A stretch of 64,000 nt of DNA from Atlanticothrix silvestris CENA357 (GTDB lineage: Bacteria > Cyanobacteriota > Cyanobacteriia > Cyanobacteriales > Nostocaceae), in NCBI RefSeq assembly GCF_016056295.1, contig NZ_JAECZB010000023.1:1-64000 (forward strand), written 5' to 3'. The notes under the pieces were generated by a model. The model saw only the letters and a list, made by a program, of their open reading frames with translations, did not search any database and had not been told where the DNA came from. This document shows, in pieces, positions 39,780-49,257 of this stretch. Made by a program: the position numbers and the translations under genes. Each line of letters opens with the position of its first letter. The first letter of the stretch is position 1.

Positions 39780-42700
39780 ATGACACAGTGGCAACTCATA
39801 GCAGCGATCGCCGAAAATAATCAGCAATCTCTGCAAAGGTTAGTTCGATCAATTCATCTCTCCCAAGGTCAATTTTCGCTGATATTAGTCCGATGTAATT
39901 ATGGACAATTGCGTGAACAAATGTTGGATGCTCTCCACTCTTTTACTAAAGATATAAATTTAAAAGAGATATTTATCCAACCATCAACTACTGTTTTACA
40001 CAACAAAATAGTTACAGAATTATTTCTAGATCATTCTGCTGTTGTGACGGATTCTTTACCATCAGCTTTAATGGTGTTTGGTCTAGAGTCAGTTATTTAT
40101 CTCGAAGACTTACTGACTGGTATCAACCAGGCACGAGATATTTATGCAGCTACATTTTCTTTTCCATTAGTTTTGTGGTTGCAAGATGAAGTGGCATCAT
40201 TGTTAGCTAGATTAGCACCTGATTTCAAAAGCTGGGCCGCAACCACCATCAAATTTGAAATGACTAAAGAAGATTTAATTGCCTTAATACGGCAAGAAAC
40301 AGAATCTCTCTTTGGCAAAGTCTTAGAAGCTGGTGCTGCAAGATTTTTATCTAATGCTGCCCTTGATTTAGCACCAAAGTCTCAGCATCGTCTCGAAATT
40401 GAATCAGCTCGTAATGATCTTCTACGGCTATATAGTGTTCAATTAGAACCAGGATTAGAAGCTAGTTTAGAATTTGTGTTAGGGCGAGACAAATATGCCA
40501 ACGATCAGATTAACGGTGCTTTAGCCCATTATCAAAAAAGTCTAGCTCTATGGCAACAAGAAGGGAAAAAAGAAAAAGAAGAATTTCAAGAAAGAGAAAA
40601 TTCCCCTTATCGACTCTGGCAGGCAATAGTATTGTTTCATTTAGGGCTATGTTACCGTCGGATGGCAGACTTACATCAGGGTGCTAATAGTAGCTACTGG
40701 CAACATGCTTTCGTTTGGTTTAAACAATGTCTAGAGGTATTAGAACAGGAACAAAGGCAAGATTTGGTTGCCAAATTTATCTTGCCTGCTTGTGAAATGC
40801 TGCAACGTTTACAAGCCTGGAAAGAATTAAAAGAATTAGCTCAAAAATCTTTATTGATGCATAAAATCTATGGCAATTCAACGCAAGTTGCTCAAGATTA
40901 TGGCTTTTTGGCAGCTGTGGCAGTTTCTGAATCTAAATGGATATTAGCTCATGAATTAGTGAATACAGCACTTTCGATTACAGAACTGGCAACAGACATT
41001 GCGCGACAACAGGAAAGTTGGTATCTTTTGCTGCTGGCACGGACACAACGGCATTTAGGTGAATGTGATGAAGCTATTAGTAACTTAGAATGGGCGCGGG
41101 TAGTTTGCGAACTACAGTATGAGCCGTTGCTGTATTTAGAGATTTTAGAAGAATTGCGATCGCTTTACTTTTTTGAACGTCATGACTACACAGAAGCTTT
41201 TAACCTCAAGCAAGAAAAAATTCAAATAGAACATCAGTACGGTTTTCGTGCATTCATTGGTGCTAGTCAACTACAGCCGCAACGCTGCAAAATTAACCCA
41301 GTCGTGGAACCGCAAAAAATACCATTTATTCCAGAGGAAGTTGCCCAGGAAATAGCTGCTTCTGGACGACAGCAGGATGTTAATCGTTTAATTGAAAGAA
41401 TTACTCGTGCTGACTATAAGCTTACGGTAATTCATGGGCTATCGGGGGTTGGTAAAAGTTCAATTATCAAGGCTGGTTTAGTACCGGCTTTAAAAGGAAA
41501 AGCCATCGGTGAACGTATACCTTTGCCTATTATTTTATCTAGTTATACCGATTGGGTTACAGCTTTGGGACGCAATATCAACCAATTACTAGCACAAATA
41601 GAAATCCCAATTGCTATAGATTTTTCTCCTACTATACTTTTAGAAAAACTCCGGTTAGTTGCTGAATGCAATCACACAGTAGTTATTATTTTTGATCAAT
41701 TTGAAGAATTTTTCTTTATTAACAACAATTCTAAAAGGATAATTTTTTATAATTTTTTCAGTGAATGTTTAAACATTCCTTTCATTAAAATAATTCTATC
41801 TTTAAGGGAAGATTATTTACATTATTTACTAGATTTTGAACGTTTAAGCAAGGATAATAGTGATTTAAGTGTAATCAATAAAAATATCCTTGATAAGGAT
41901 ATTCGTTACTATCTAGGGAAGTTTTCTACTGAAGATACAATAGGTATTATTAAAAGTTTTACTCAACGCTCCCACTACGAACTGAGCGATGAATTAATTC
42001 AAAAATTAGTACAAGATTTAGCAGGGGAAATTGGAGAGGTACATCCCATTGAGCTACAAATAGTTGGCGCTCAACTACAAACAGAAAATATTACAACGCT
42101 AGAACAATACAAGCTTTGCGGCGGCTCTAAAAAATTAGTTGAACGCTGGCTTGAAGAAGTTATTAAAGATTGTGGACAAGAAAATGAAGAACTGAGTTGG
42201 AAGTTATTATTTGAATTAACTGAAGAAAAAGGCACACGTCCACTTAGGACAAAGGGTGATTTGGCGATCGCTCTGAAAAAAAACATTGATCAAACATCAG
42301 ATTTTAAATCTGTTTGGGAATTAACTTTAGAGATTTTAGTCGGTTCAGGATTAGTATTACGACTGCGAGAAGAATTAGGCGATCGCTACCAATTAGTTCA
42401 TGATTATTTAGTAGAACCAATTCGCCAAAAGAACAACTATGGTGTAGTTGCTGAACTAGAAAAAGTAAGAGTTGAAAAAACCAAAGCTGAAGTAGCTCAA
42501 AAACTTTCTCAAGAGCATCTCAATTTGCTTTTGCAACGGCGACTGCGAGAAGCACGGATAGCGGGCATAGTATTGGCCATGATGGGCGGAACAATAGCAG
42601 CATTATGGTGGCAAGCCGACCTACAAAAAAGAGCAGCTATTCGCCAAACTATTAGAGCAGAACGCAGTGAAACCAACTGGAAAATTAGTACGATCGCGGC

Positions 42701-44741
42701 ATCAAGTGAAGCTTTGTTTGCTTCTAATAAAGAATTTGATGCTTTGTTAGAAGGTTTGCGGGCTTGGAGAAAACTCAAACAAGCACAAGGAGTCCAGCCA
42801 GAAACCAGAATGCGGGTGGTGACAGCCCTACAACAGGCAGTTTACGGGGTAACGGAATTAAACCGCTTGGAAGGTCACTCTGATATTGTCTGGGGTGTAA
42901 TTTTCAGCCCTGATGGTCAATTATTAGCATCAGCCAGTCGAGATCAAACTATCAAAATCTGGCATCCTGACGGCACATTGCTTCAAACTCTCAAGGGTCA
43001 CACTGATGCTGTTACTAGCATCACTTTTAGTCCAGACGGTCAAAAATTAGCATCAGCCAGTCTCGATAAAACAGTAAAAATATGGCAAAAAAATTCCATT
43101 ACAGGAGAATTTGACTCGCAGCCATCTCAAACTATTGCCGGACAAGGTGATTCGGTTTATAGCGTCAGTTTCAGCCCTGATGGAGAGTTGCTAGCTACTG
43201 GCAATCAAAATAAAACCATCAAACTCTGGCACCAGGACGGTAGTTTAGTCAAAACACTTAAGGGACATCAAGAAGAAGTTAACTGGGTAAGCTTCAGTCC
43301 AGATGGTCAACTCATAGCTTCAGCAAGTGACGACAAAACAGTAAAAATCTGGCGAAGAGACGGAAGCTTAGTTAAAACTTTGTACGGGCATCAGGATGGT
43401 GTGACTGTTGTAACTTTCAGCCCTGACGGTAAGCTACTAGCCTCAGCAGGTCGAGACAAAATAGTGAAACTGTGGCAGCAAGATGGGTTAGATTTTCGTC
43501 TTTACAAAAATTTACAACAGCATACTAGTATAATTTGGAGCCTCAAGTTTAGTTCTGATGGTCAAAAGTTAGCTTCAGGAAGTGATGACAACACAATCAA
43601 TCTTTGGAGTGTGACTGGCACGTTACTCAAAACTTTCAAAGGGCACAGCGATGCTGTTGCTGCCGTAGCTTTCAGTCCAGATGATAAATTGTTGACATCA
43701 GGAAGTTATGACAAAACAGTGAAAATGTGGAGTTTGGATGCTCCCACACTACCCATTCTGCAAGGGCATCAAGATCGAGTTTTGAGCGTTGCTTGGAGTC
43801 CTGATGGTCAAATGTTGGCTTCTAGTAGCCGCGATCGCACCGTGAAGCTTTGGCAACGAGACGAGATTATTGATGATGGAGTTAAACCCCGACTTTATAA
43901 AACTTTAGTGGGACATACAGATAATGTTCCCAGTGTTAGTTTTGATCCCAAAGGTAAAATCCTAGCGTCAGGAAGTTATGACAAAACAGTGAAACTTTGG
44001 CGACTTGACGGTACTTTGCTGAAGACTCTCCAGGGACATAGCGATAGTGTGATGAGTGTTAGCTTTAGCCCTGATGGTAATTTGTTGGCATCAGCTAGTA
44101 AAGATAAGACGGTGAAACTTTGGAGCCGTGATGGTCGCTTGCTGAAAACTTTAGTAGGGCATCAGGGTTGGGTAAATAGCGTTAACTTTAGCCCTGACGG
44201 TCAGGTACTGGCCTCAGCTAGCGATGACCAAACAGTCAGACTTTGGCGACGGGATGGTACTTTGTTAAAAACTTTTTCGCCTCATGATAGCTGGGTTTTA
44301 GGTGTGAGTTTCAGTCCCACTGACCAGTTGTTAGCTTCTGCGAGTTGGGATAACACAGTTAGACTTTGGCGACGGGATGGGACTTTGTTGAAAACACTGT
44401 TAAAAGGATACAGTGATAGCGTCAATGCCGTTACTTTCAGTCCCAATGGTGAATTACTTGCCGCAGCTAGTTGGGATAGTACAGTCAAACTTTGGAGCCG
44501 TGAGGGCAAATTGATTAAAACCCTCAACGGGCATCGCGCTCCAGTATTAAGTGTTAGCTTTAGCCCTGATGGTCAAACCCTGGCATCAGCTAGTAGTGAT
44601 AACACCATAATTTTATGGAATTTGCATCTTGATGACCTACTCCTGCGTGGTTGCAACTGGGTAGATAACTATCTCAAGCACAACCCCAATATTGAAGGGC
44701 GCGATCGCTTTCTTTGTGATGGTGTTAGTTATCGGCGCTAA
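39780..44741 (+). CDS. STAND NTPase (nSTAND1) with TPR-like region, membrane helix and 14 WD40 repeats
   Basis: 1653 residues. 1-~190: a domain resembling an ATPase fold without a Walker A (FSLILVRCNYGQLR.., PLVLWLQDEV). ~190-490: TPR-like helical repeats. ~515-915: nSTAND1 NTPase with Walker A HGLSGVGKSS (~555) and Walker B VVIIFDQFEEFF (~637). ~925-943: one hydrophobic segment (IAGIVLAMMGGTIAALW) followed by a basic helical linker. ~1029-1615: fourteen WD40 repeats (FSPDGQLLASAS..DKTVKLW), enough for two seven-bladed propellers. Blades 11 and 12 share near-identical DNA, a sign of recent internal exchange. The layout, with NTPase switch and repeat sensor, is that of bacterial NLR-like proteins. 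The ligand is unknown. Confidence 0.9.
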   Translation: MTQWQLIAAIAENNQQSLQRLVRSIHLSQGQFSLILVRCNYGQLREQMLDALHSFTKDINLKEIFIQPSTTVLHNKIVTELFLDHSAVVTDSLPSALMVFGLESVIYLEDLLTGINQARDIYAATFSFPLVLWLQDEVASLLARLAPDFKSWAATTIKFEMTKEDLIALIRQETESLFGKVLEAGAARFLSNAALDLAPKSQHRLEIESARNDLLRLYSVQLEPGLEASLEFVLGRDKYANDQINGALAHYQKSLALWQQEGKKEKEEFQERENSPYRLWQAIVLFHLGLCYRRMADLHQGANSSYWQHAFVWFKQCLEVLEQEQRQDLVAKFILPACEMLQRLQAWKELKELAQKSLLMHKIYGNSTQVAQDYGFLAAVAVSESKWILAHELVNTALSITELATDIARQQESWYLLLLARTQRHLGECDEAISNLEWARVVCELQYEPLLYLEILEELRSLYFFERHDYTEAFNLKQEKIQIEHQYGFRAFIGASQLQPQRCKINPVVEPQKIPFIPEEVAQEIAASGRQQDVNRLIERITRADYKLTVIHGLSGVGKSSIIKAGLVPALKGKAIGERIPLPIILSSYTDWVTALGRNINQLLAQIEIPIAIDFSPTILLEKLRLVAECNHTVVIIFDQFEEFFFINNNSKRIIFYNFFSECLNIPFIKIILSLREDYLHYLLDFERLSKDNSDLSVINKNILDKDIRYYLGKFSTEDTIGIIKSFTQRSHYELSDELIQKLVQDLAGEIGEVHPIELQIVGAQLQTENITTLEQYKLCGGSKKLVERWLEEVIKDCGQENEELSWKLLFELTEEKGTRPLRTKGDLAIALKKNIDQTSDFKSVWELTLEILVGSGLVLRLREELGDRYQLVHDYLVEPIRQKNNYGVVAELEKVRVEKTKAEVAQKLSQEHLNLLLQRRLREARIAGIVLAMMGGTIAALWWQADLQKRAAIRQTIRAERSETNWKISTIAASSEALFASNKEFDALLEGLRAWRKLKQAQGVQPETRMRVVTALQQAVYGVTELNRLEGHSDIVWGVIFSPDGQLLASASRDQTIKIWHPDGTLLQTLKGHTDAVTSITFSPDGQKLASASLDKTVKIWQKNSITGEFDSQPSQTIAGQGDSVYSVSFSPDGELLATGNQNKTIKLWHQDGSLVKTLKGHQEEVNWVSFSPDGQLIASASDDKTVKIWRRDGSLVKTLYGHQDGVTVVTFSPDGKLLASAGRDKIVKLWQQDGLDFRLYKNLQQHTSIIWSLKFSSDGQKLASGSDDNTINLWSVTGTLLKTFKGHSDAVAAVAFSPDDKLLTSGSYDKTVKMWSLDAPTLPILQGHQDRVLSVAWSPDGQMLASSSRDRTVKLWQRDEIIDDGVKPRLYKTLVGHTDNVPSVSFDPKGKILASGSYDKTVKLWRLDGTLLKTLQGHSDSVMSVSFSPDGNLLASASKDKTVKLWSRDGRLLKTLVGHQGWVNSVNFSPDGQVLASASDDQTVRLWRRDGTLLKTFSPHDSWVLGVSFSPTDQLLASASWDNTVRLWRRDGTLLKTLLKGYSDSVNAVTFSPNGELLAAASWDSTVKLWSREGKLIKTLNGHRAPVLSVSFSPDGQTLASASSDNTIILWNLHLDDLLLRGCNWVDNYLKHNPNIEGRDRFLCDGVSYRR

Positions 44742-44742
44742 A

Positions 44743-45141
44743 TTAACATTTAGAGGAGCGATCGCTATCCAACACTTCATCACTATTTGTCTGTTTGCTG
44801 TCTTCCCCCGTAGCTTCATGGGGCAAATTCGCTAAAAAAGCTTGGAGCCTCATCCGCCCAATATAAGGCCAGCCACCCTCAGACTCAATATCTTTTAGGA
44901 GCGAGTAGAGGTGCTGGCGATTATCAGGCAAACTTTCTTGAAAAGCACCATCCCGGATGTCTCGATGTAATTGCTCCAATTGCCGTAGCAAGTTCAAAAG
45001 AGCTATGGCATCCCCTTGATAACCTTGAGCTACATCATGCACTGCGGTGGCGATCGTTTGCAGTTGCTCAGATAATTTTCCCAATTCCAGACTGTTATTT
45101 TTGCTCACACTACCCAATCCGTGTAAATGAGGTCTACTCAA
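44743..45141 (-). CDS. Conserved cyanobacterial hypothetical protein
   Basis: Up to 132 residues. Mostly helical and polar, with LSEQLQTIATAVHDVAQGYQGD and the compact segment GWPYIGRMRLQAFLANL. No signal peptide or membrane helix. It ends 1 bp from the stop of the convergent WD40 gene. The frame starts at a TTG (45141); a GTG at 45108 is an equally good start. Not assigned to a family. Confidence 0.6.
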   Translation of the reverse strand: MSRPHLHGLGSVSKNNSLELGKLSEQLQTIATAVHDVAQGYQGDAIALLNLLRQLEQLHRDIRDGAFQESLPDNRQHLYSLLKDIESEGGWPYIGRMRLQAFLANLPHEATGEDSKQTNSDEVLDSDRSSKC

Positions 45142-45565
45142 ATTTACCGGAGATTTTTGGTTTTCATCTGCTGTAACAAGTTTTAGACCGCAATCTGAGA
45201 ATGTGGAGGAGATTATGTTCCCCGAAACTTCTAGAAGCTTAACGATCCCCTATTGCTCAATGGCTTTTACTTGTAAAACAGCGCAGTGACGCTCAATACA
45301 GCCTCTACACAAGCTAGATACAATTAAAACTTCTGAATTTAAAGCTAGAGTGCTTTGATTTTGAGTTAAAAAAAATCGTATGATCTGGCTGATTTCCCCA
45401 TAAAGCATTGGGTTGTATGTAGTGGCAACACATACATAATACAAAACGACGACTTGGGCGATGCCGCAGATGTATCTAGCATTTGTTAGGCACAAAGTAA
45501 ACCTAACTCTTCGTGTTCCTCGAAGTACGCACTTTAGATATTAATTTTTGACATTGAGGTTGACC
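45142..45565. other. Spacer upstream of psbO
   Basis: No accepted gene; a leftward 81-codon Cys-rich frame (45250-45495) was rejected. The psbO promoter must be here but I identify no clear box. Confidence 0.35.
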
Positions 45566-46402
45566 ATGAGGTATCGCGCTTTAATTGTTACATTCTTGGC
45601 TTTATGCCTAGGGCTAATCACTGCTTGTAGTGACGGCCCTTCTTCTAGTGGTGGTAGGGATTTACTCTCTTACGATCAAATTAGAGGCACTGGCTTGGCT
45701 AACAAATGCCCCCAACTGGCAGAAACTAGCCGTGGCTCCATTCCCCTCGACTCTAGCCAGTCCTATGCCATCAAAGAACTCTGCTTAGAGCCAACCAATT
45801 TCTTTGTGAAAGAAGAACCTGCTAATAAACGGCAGGAAGCAGAATTTGTGGCTGGCAAGTTATTGACCAGATACACTTCTACGATTGATCAGGTACAAGG
45901 CAACTTGAAAATTAACCCAGATAATAGCCTGACCTTTAAAGAAGCTGACGGTCTTGACTTTCAAGCCATAACTGTAAAACTCCCTGGTGGTGAATTAGTA
46001 CCTTTCCTTTTCACCATCAAAGATTTGGTTGCTCAAACACAACCTGGTTTGACCAGTATTAACACCTCCACGGACTTTGAAGGTGCTTTCAAGGTTCCTT
46101 CCTATCGTGGTGCTGCTTTCTTAGATCCTAAAGGTCGTGGTGTCGTCAGTGGCTATGATAATGCCGTGGCTCTCCCCGCCCAAGCAGATGATGAAGAACT
46201 TACCCGCGCTAACGTTAAGCGTGCTGAAAGTCTCAGTGGCAAAATTTCTTTGCAAGTAGCTAAAGTAGATAATTCTACTGGTGAAATTGCTGGTACTTTT
46301 GTGAGTGAACAACCATCTGATACAGATTTAGGTGCTGGCGAACCTAAAGAAGTTAAGATTCGTGGTCTGTTTTACGCACGAGTTGAACCAACTCGTGCAT
46401 AA
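45566..46402 (+). CDS. psbO: Photosystem II manganese-stabilising protein PsbO
   Basis: Lumenal 33-kDa extrinsic subunit that protects the Mn4CaO5 cluster. The signal peptide ends at a lipobox-like LITAC. The mature part shows LSYDQIRGTGLANKCPQL, CLEPTNFFVKEE, the DGLDFQAITVKLPGGE region, FKVPSYRGAAFLDPKGRG and the C-terminal IRGLFYARVEP. The two conserved cysteines (NKCPQL, ELCLEP) are present for the disulfide. ATG 45566 has GAGG 6 nt upstream; the upstream extension of the frame is ignored. 278 residues, full length. Confidence 0.97.
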   Translation: MRYRALIVTFLALCLGLITACSDGPSSSGGRDLLSYDQIRGTGLANKCPQLAETSRGSIPLDSSQSYAIKELCLEPTNFFVKEEPANKRQEAEFVAGKLLTRYTSTIDQVQGNLKINPDNSLTFKEADGLDFQAITVKLPGGELVPFLFTIKDLVAQTQPGLTSINTSTDFEGAFKVPSYRGAAFLDPKGRGVVSGYDNAVALPAQADDEELTRANVKRAESLSGKISLQVAKVDNSTGEIAGTFVSEQPSDTDLGAGEPKEVKIRGLFYARVEPTRA

Positions 46403-46989
46403 ACTATCTTGAGTATGGCAATTTGCTAACACTCAAGACTAAAAGAGGAAGGGGGGCAGGGCGTGAGGTGCAGATGAAAAAAACAAAGATATCACAAGCC
46501 TAAAGTATTCTCTTTACTACCCTCTGCCCCTTGCCTCTTCTTTGATATAGACTACTAAATTCCGACAATTTTTGTTGATAAGCTGTCACGCATCTAAGTT
46601 ACACATCTTTTCGTATGGACTGTTGACCCTTCTCTGCGAGACGCTACGCGAACGACTGCGCTCAGGGTCAAGGCTGAGCGAAGCCGAAGCCTTGACTGTT
46701 GACGCTAGCAATCAACAAACTTAGGAAGTGATTGTGTAATTTAAAAGCGTAATAGCTTAGTCCTATTAAGTGACCAGATTGGATTTTGTCAATAATATAA
46801 ACATCAATACTGATATTTTCTACACGATAAACTTGAACATCACTAAGGTTCTTTTTGAGCGTCTCTACAAACGACTGAAACTTTCTACCAGTTTTTTCTG
46901 CTGTTCATCTTGCCAATCTTTATTCTTGGGCACGATTGCGAAAGAAATAATCTAGAGCAACTGTCTCGATCCCTTAGCAATTAGCACTT
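46403..46989. other. Intergenic region between psbO and galE with repeats
   Basis: A hairpin CTTGAGT / ACTCAAG (46408-46437) lies just after psbO. From 46620 to 46706 there is a dense repeat block (CGAGACGCTACGCGAACG, TCAAGGCT..AGCCTTGA) of the dispersed Nostocales type. Small open frames further on are not convincing. Confidence 0.5.
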
Positions 46990-47988
46990 TTAGATATGCC
47001 GCTGTTGATGCCACTGCCATGCATGAGTCACAATATCTTTGATGGATGGGTACTGGGGTTGCCAGTTTAAGACTTTTCTAGCTTTCTCACCACTGCCAAT
47101 TAAAGATGGAGGATCTCCAGGACGGCGATCGCATTCTTGTACAGCTATCGGTAGTCCAGTTACCTGTTCGGCAGCTGCAATTACTTCTTTGACAGAAAAG
47201 CCACTACCATTGCCTAAGTTGAAAACTTCACTGTCGCCACCTTTTAAGAGATATTCCAAGCCCAAAACATGAGCATCCGCCAAGTCGCTCACATGAATAT
47301 AATCGCGAATACAAGTACCATCAGGCGTGGGGTAATCAGTACCAAAAATTGAGATAAAGTCCCGTTTGCCTAAAGCTGTCAGCAGCACCAAAGGAATTAA
47401 ATGGGTTTCTGGGTTGTGATCTTCGCCTAGCAAACCCTTGGGGTCAGCACCAGCAGCGTTAAAGTAGCGAAAACGCACTGACTTTAATCCATAAGCAACA
47501 TCAAAATCAGAAAGAATCCTCTCCACCATTAACTTAGTAGCGCCATAAGGATTGATGGGATTTTGGGGATGATTTTCCGGAATGGGTACAATTTCCGGCA
47601 CTCCATAAGTAGCACAAGTAGAAGAAAAGACAAATTTATTGATGGACGCGGCCAGCATTGCTTCTAGCAGTGTCAGGGTTCCCAACACGTTGTTACGGTA
47701 ATATTTAGCTGGGTCTGTAACCGATTCTCCTACGTAGGCATAAGCAGAGAAGTGCATAACTGCGGCAATATTACGGGTTTTAAATAAGTCATCCAGTAGG
47801 GCGCGATCGCCTGTGTCACCCACTACCAGTTCAACTTTTAAAACCTTTTCTACTAAGTCTCGATGCCCATAAACGAGATTATCGAGTATTATCACGTCAT
47901 AATCGGCTTGTTTAAGAGCAAGTACAGTGTGAGAGCCAATATACCCTGCTCCCCCTGTTACTAGAATGCTGGGCTTTGCAGACGACAT
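46990..47988 (-). CDS. galE: UDP-glucose 4-epimerase
   Basis: Extended SDR enzyme interconverting UDP-glucose and UDP-galactose with bound NAD. Motifs: GGAGYIGSH (GxxGxxG), the SSTCATYG segment, catalytic YGATK (YxxxK), FRYFNAAGADP and the C-terminal RRPGDPPSLIGS. ATG 47988 has AAGGA 7 nt upstream and is preferred to the TTG at 48012. 332 residues, full length. Supplies precursors for envelope and exopolysaccharide; a sugar transferase lies ~5 kb away. Confidence 0.94.
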   Translation of the reverse strand: MSSAKPSILVTGGAGYIGSHTVLALKQADYDVIILDNLVYGHRDLVEKVLKVELVVGDTGDRALLDDLFKTRNIAAVMHFSAYAYVGESVTDPAKYYRNNVLGTLTLLEAMLAASINKFVFSSTCATYGVPEIVPIPENHPQNPINPYGATKLMVERILSDFDVAYGLKSVRFRYFNAAGADPKGLLGEDHNPETHLIPLVLLTALGKRDFISIFGTDYPTPDGTCIRDYIHVSDLADAHVLGLEYLLKGGDSEVFNLGNGSGFSVKEVIAAAEQVTGLPIAVQECDRRPGDPPSLIGSGEKARKVLNWQPQYPSIKDIVTHAWQWHQQRHI

Positions 47989-48319
47989 AAGTTTTTCCTT
48001 TATAGTTGACAACTACTCAATTAATTTAGTTTACTGGTGCCACATTACTCCTCTATAAAAATTAAAAATAATAGACTCAGTATGAAAAAATTGCACTAAA
48101 ATCACTACGACGGTAGTCTTTGGTTACAGGCTTGAGGTATTTGCAGTCAGGTAACAGTGCGATTACAATTTGACGATAAAATAAACCCACTGCTTAAACC
48201 CTCTAGGCTGACCCTTACGGGTTGTTCAGTTGCTTTATACCGAAAAACCCTTGCGGAACTTTCTCCTAGGGGAAAACGCGCCACTGGCTCACCGCACCAG
48301 AAAATTTGAGAGTTTATCT
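47989..48319. other. Spacer between galE and the YdcF-like gene
   Basis: No gene. A CGCGCCACTGGCTCACCGCA repeat word is at ~48279-48298 and a CTGACCCTTACGGGTTG palindrome-like word near 48210. Confidence 0.35.
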
Positions 48320-49063
48320 ATGTTTCTACTGCTAAGCCGGGTACTATTGTGGCTACTAATTGGCACTATCGTATATTCCCTGTTCCAGAGATTTTATCCC
48401 AGCGGCACTTTTGCAGGGCGATTAGTCTTAGTCATTGTGTTGATCGTCATAGCGCTGTCGTTTGTTAATCCTAATGAACCAGCTGTCGCGTCTTTGTGGA
48501 GATTGATATCGTTTCCCCTTAAGCCTCTGGGAGCTTCGGTCTTGTTAATGATGTTTGCAGCTCAAAGAATCAAGGGAGGCGGGATAGATAAACCAGGAGG
48601 ATACTTGCTGGGTTGGGCGCTGACAATTTTACTATTGTCCAGTACACCAGCGATCGCTTACTTCTTGGTAAGGACACCGATAGCAATGGTTGATAATACC
48701 AACCTAGCAACTAAAGAAATTGTCCAGAATTATCGCGTAGCTTCGTCTACAGCACTCAATGCTTCTCCTGTTGAAACCCTTGTAGCATTAAGACAAGACA
48801 CCACAGTCAACTATATCTCAGACGTAGTGGGGGATACTATTCTACCTGCTAGAGATCTGAGTCAGGCAACTGTAGCATTCAACTCAGTGGATATAAAAAT
48901 TCCACCTTATTTGTTACAAAATCCTCAAGATATCAGGACAAGAGGATTGCGGATTGAAGATTTTGTACCCAGTGCAGCCACCCTGCAATTAACAACCCAA
49001 GTCTGGGAAAGTTATCTTAGCCAAGTTTACATTTTCTTACGTGGAAACCAGATACAAGGTTAA
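48320..49063 (+). CDS. Membrane protein resembling the ends of YdcF (DUF218) proteins
   Basis: 247 residues from ATG 48320. Three to four N-terminal helices (MFLLLSRVLLWLLIGTIVYS; LVLVIVLIVIALSFVNPNEPAVASLWRLISFPLKPLGAS; GGYLLGWALTILLLSSTPAIAYFLV) resemble the membrane part of cyanobacterial YdcF-type proteins. The C-terminus (LRIEDFVPSAATLQLTTQVWESYLSQVYIFLRG) also looks like the end of that family. The catalytic-like DUF218 core with its Gly-rich VVLGGG-type motif is absent: only ~100 residues join the two ends. It may be an internally deleted derivative or a distinct family. Expression cannot be judged. Confidence 0.55.
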   Translation: MFLLLSRVLLWLLIGTIVYSLFQRFYPSGTFAGRLVLVIVLIVIALSFVNPNEPAVASLWRLISFPLKPLGASVLLMMFAAQRIKGGGIDKPGGYLLGWALTILLLSSTPAIAYFLVRTPIAMVDNTNLATKEIVQNYRVASSTALNASPVETLVALRQDTTVNYISDVVGDTILPARDLSQATVAFNSVDIKIPPYLLQNPQDIRTRGLRIEDFVPSAATLQLTTQVWESYLSQVYIFLRGNQIQG

Positions 49064-49077
49064 AAAATTACTTTAAA

Positions 49078-49120
49078 AAGGCCGTAATGCTACGTTCTTG
49101 TGGCTGGCCTTATTTAAATT
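49078..49120 (+). terminator. Possible terminator
   Basis: AAGGCC (49078-49083) / GGCCTT (49106-49111), followed by ATTTAAATTTTTATT, 15 nt past the stop of the upstream gene. The short stem and 22-nt loop make it weak. Confidence 0.35.
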
Positions 49121-49257
49121 TTTATTAGACCTGCTGATGGTGATTCTACAATTTCCTAGAAGTTACACTTTTTATGTAAGGTAGACGACTAAACTTCAAA
49201 TAAACAACAGATTGATGATCTGTTGGTTTAGGATGATAAAGTTGCAAAATTGCTTGA

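Noticed and set aside
45250-45495. 81-codon leftward open frame rich in Cys and Tyr upstream of psbO
   Set aside because: No ribosome site or recognisable family; it occupies the expected psbO promoter region.
46770-46955. 61-codon rightward open frame
   Set aside because: Low-complexity Asn/Ile-rich start and no similarity to known small proteins.
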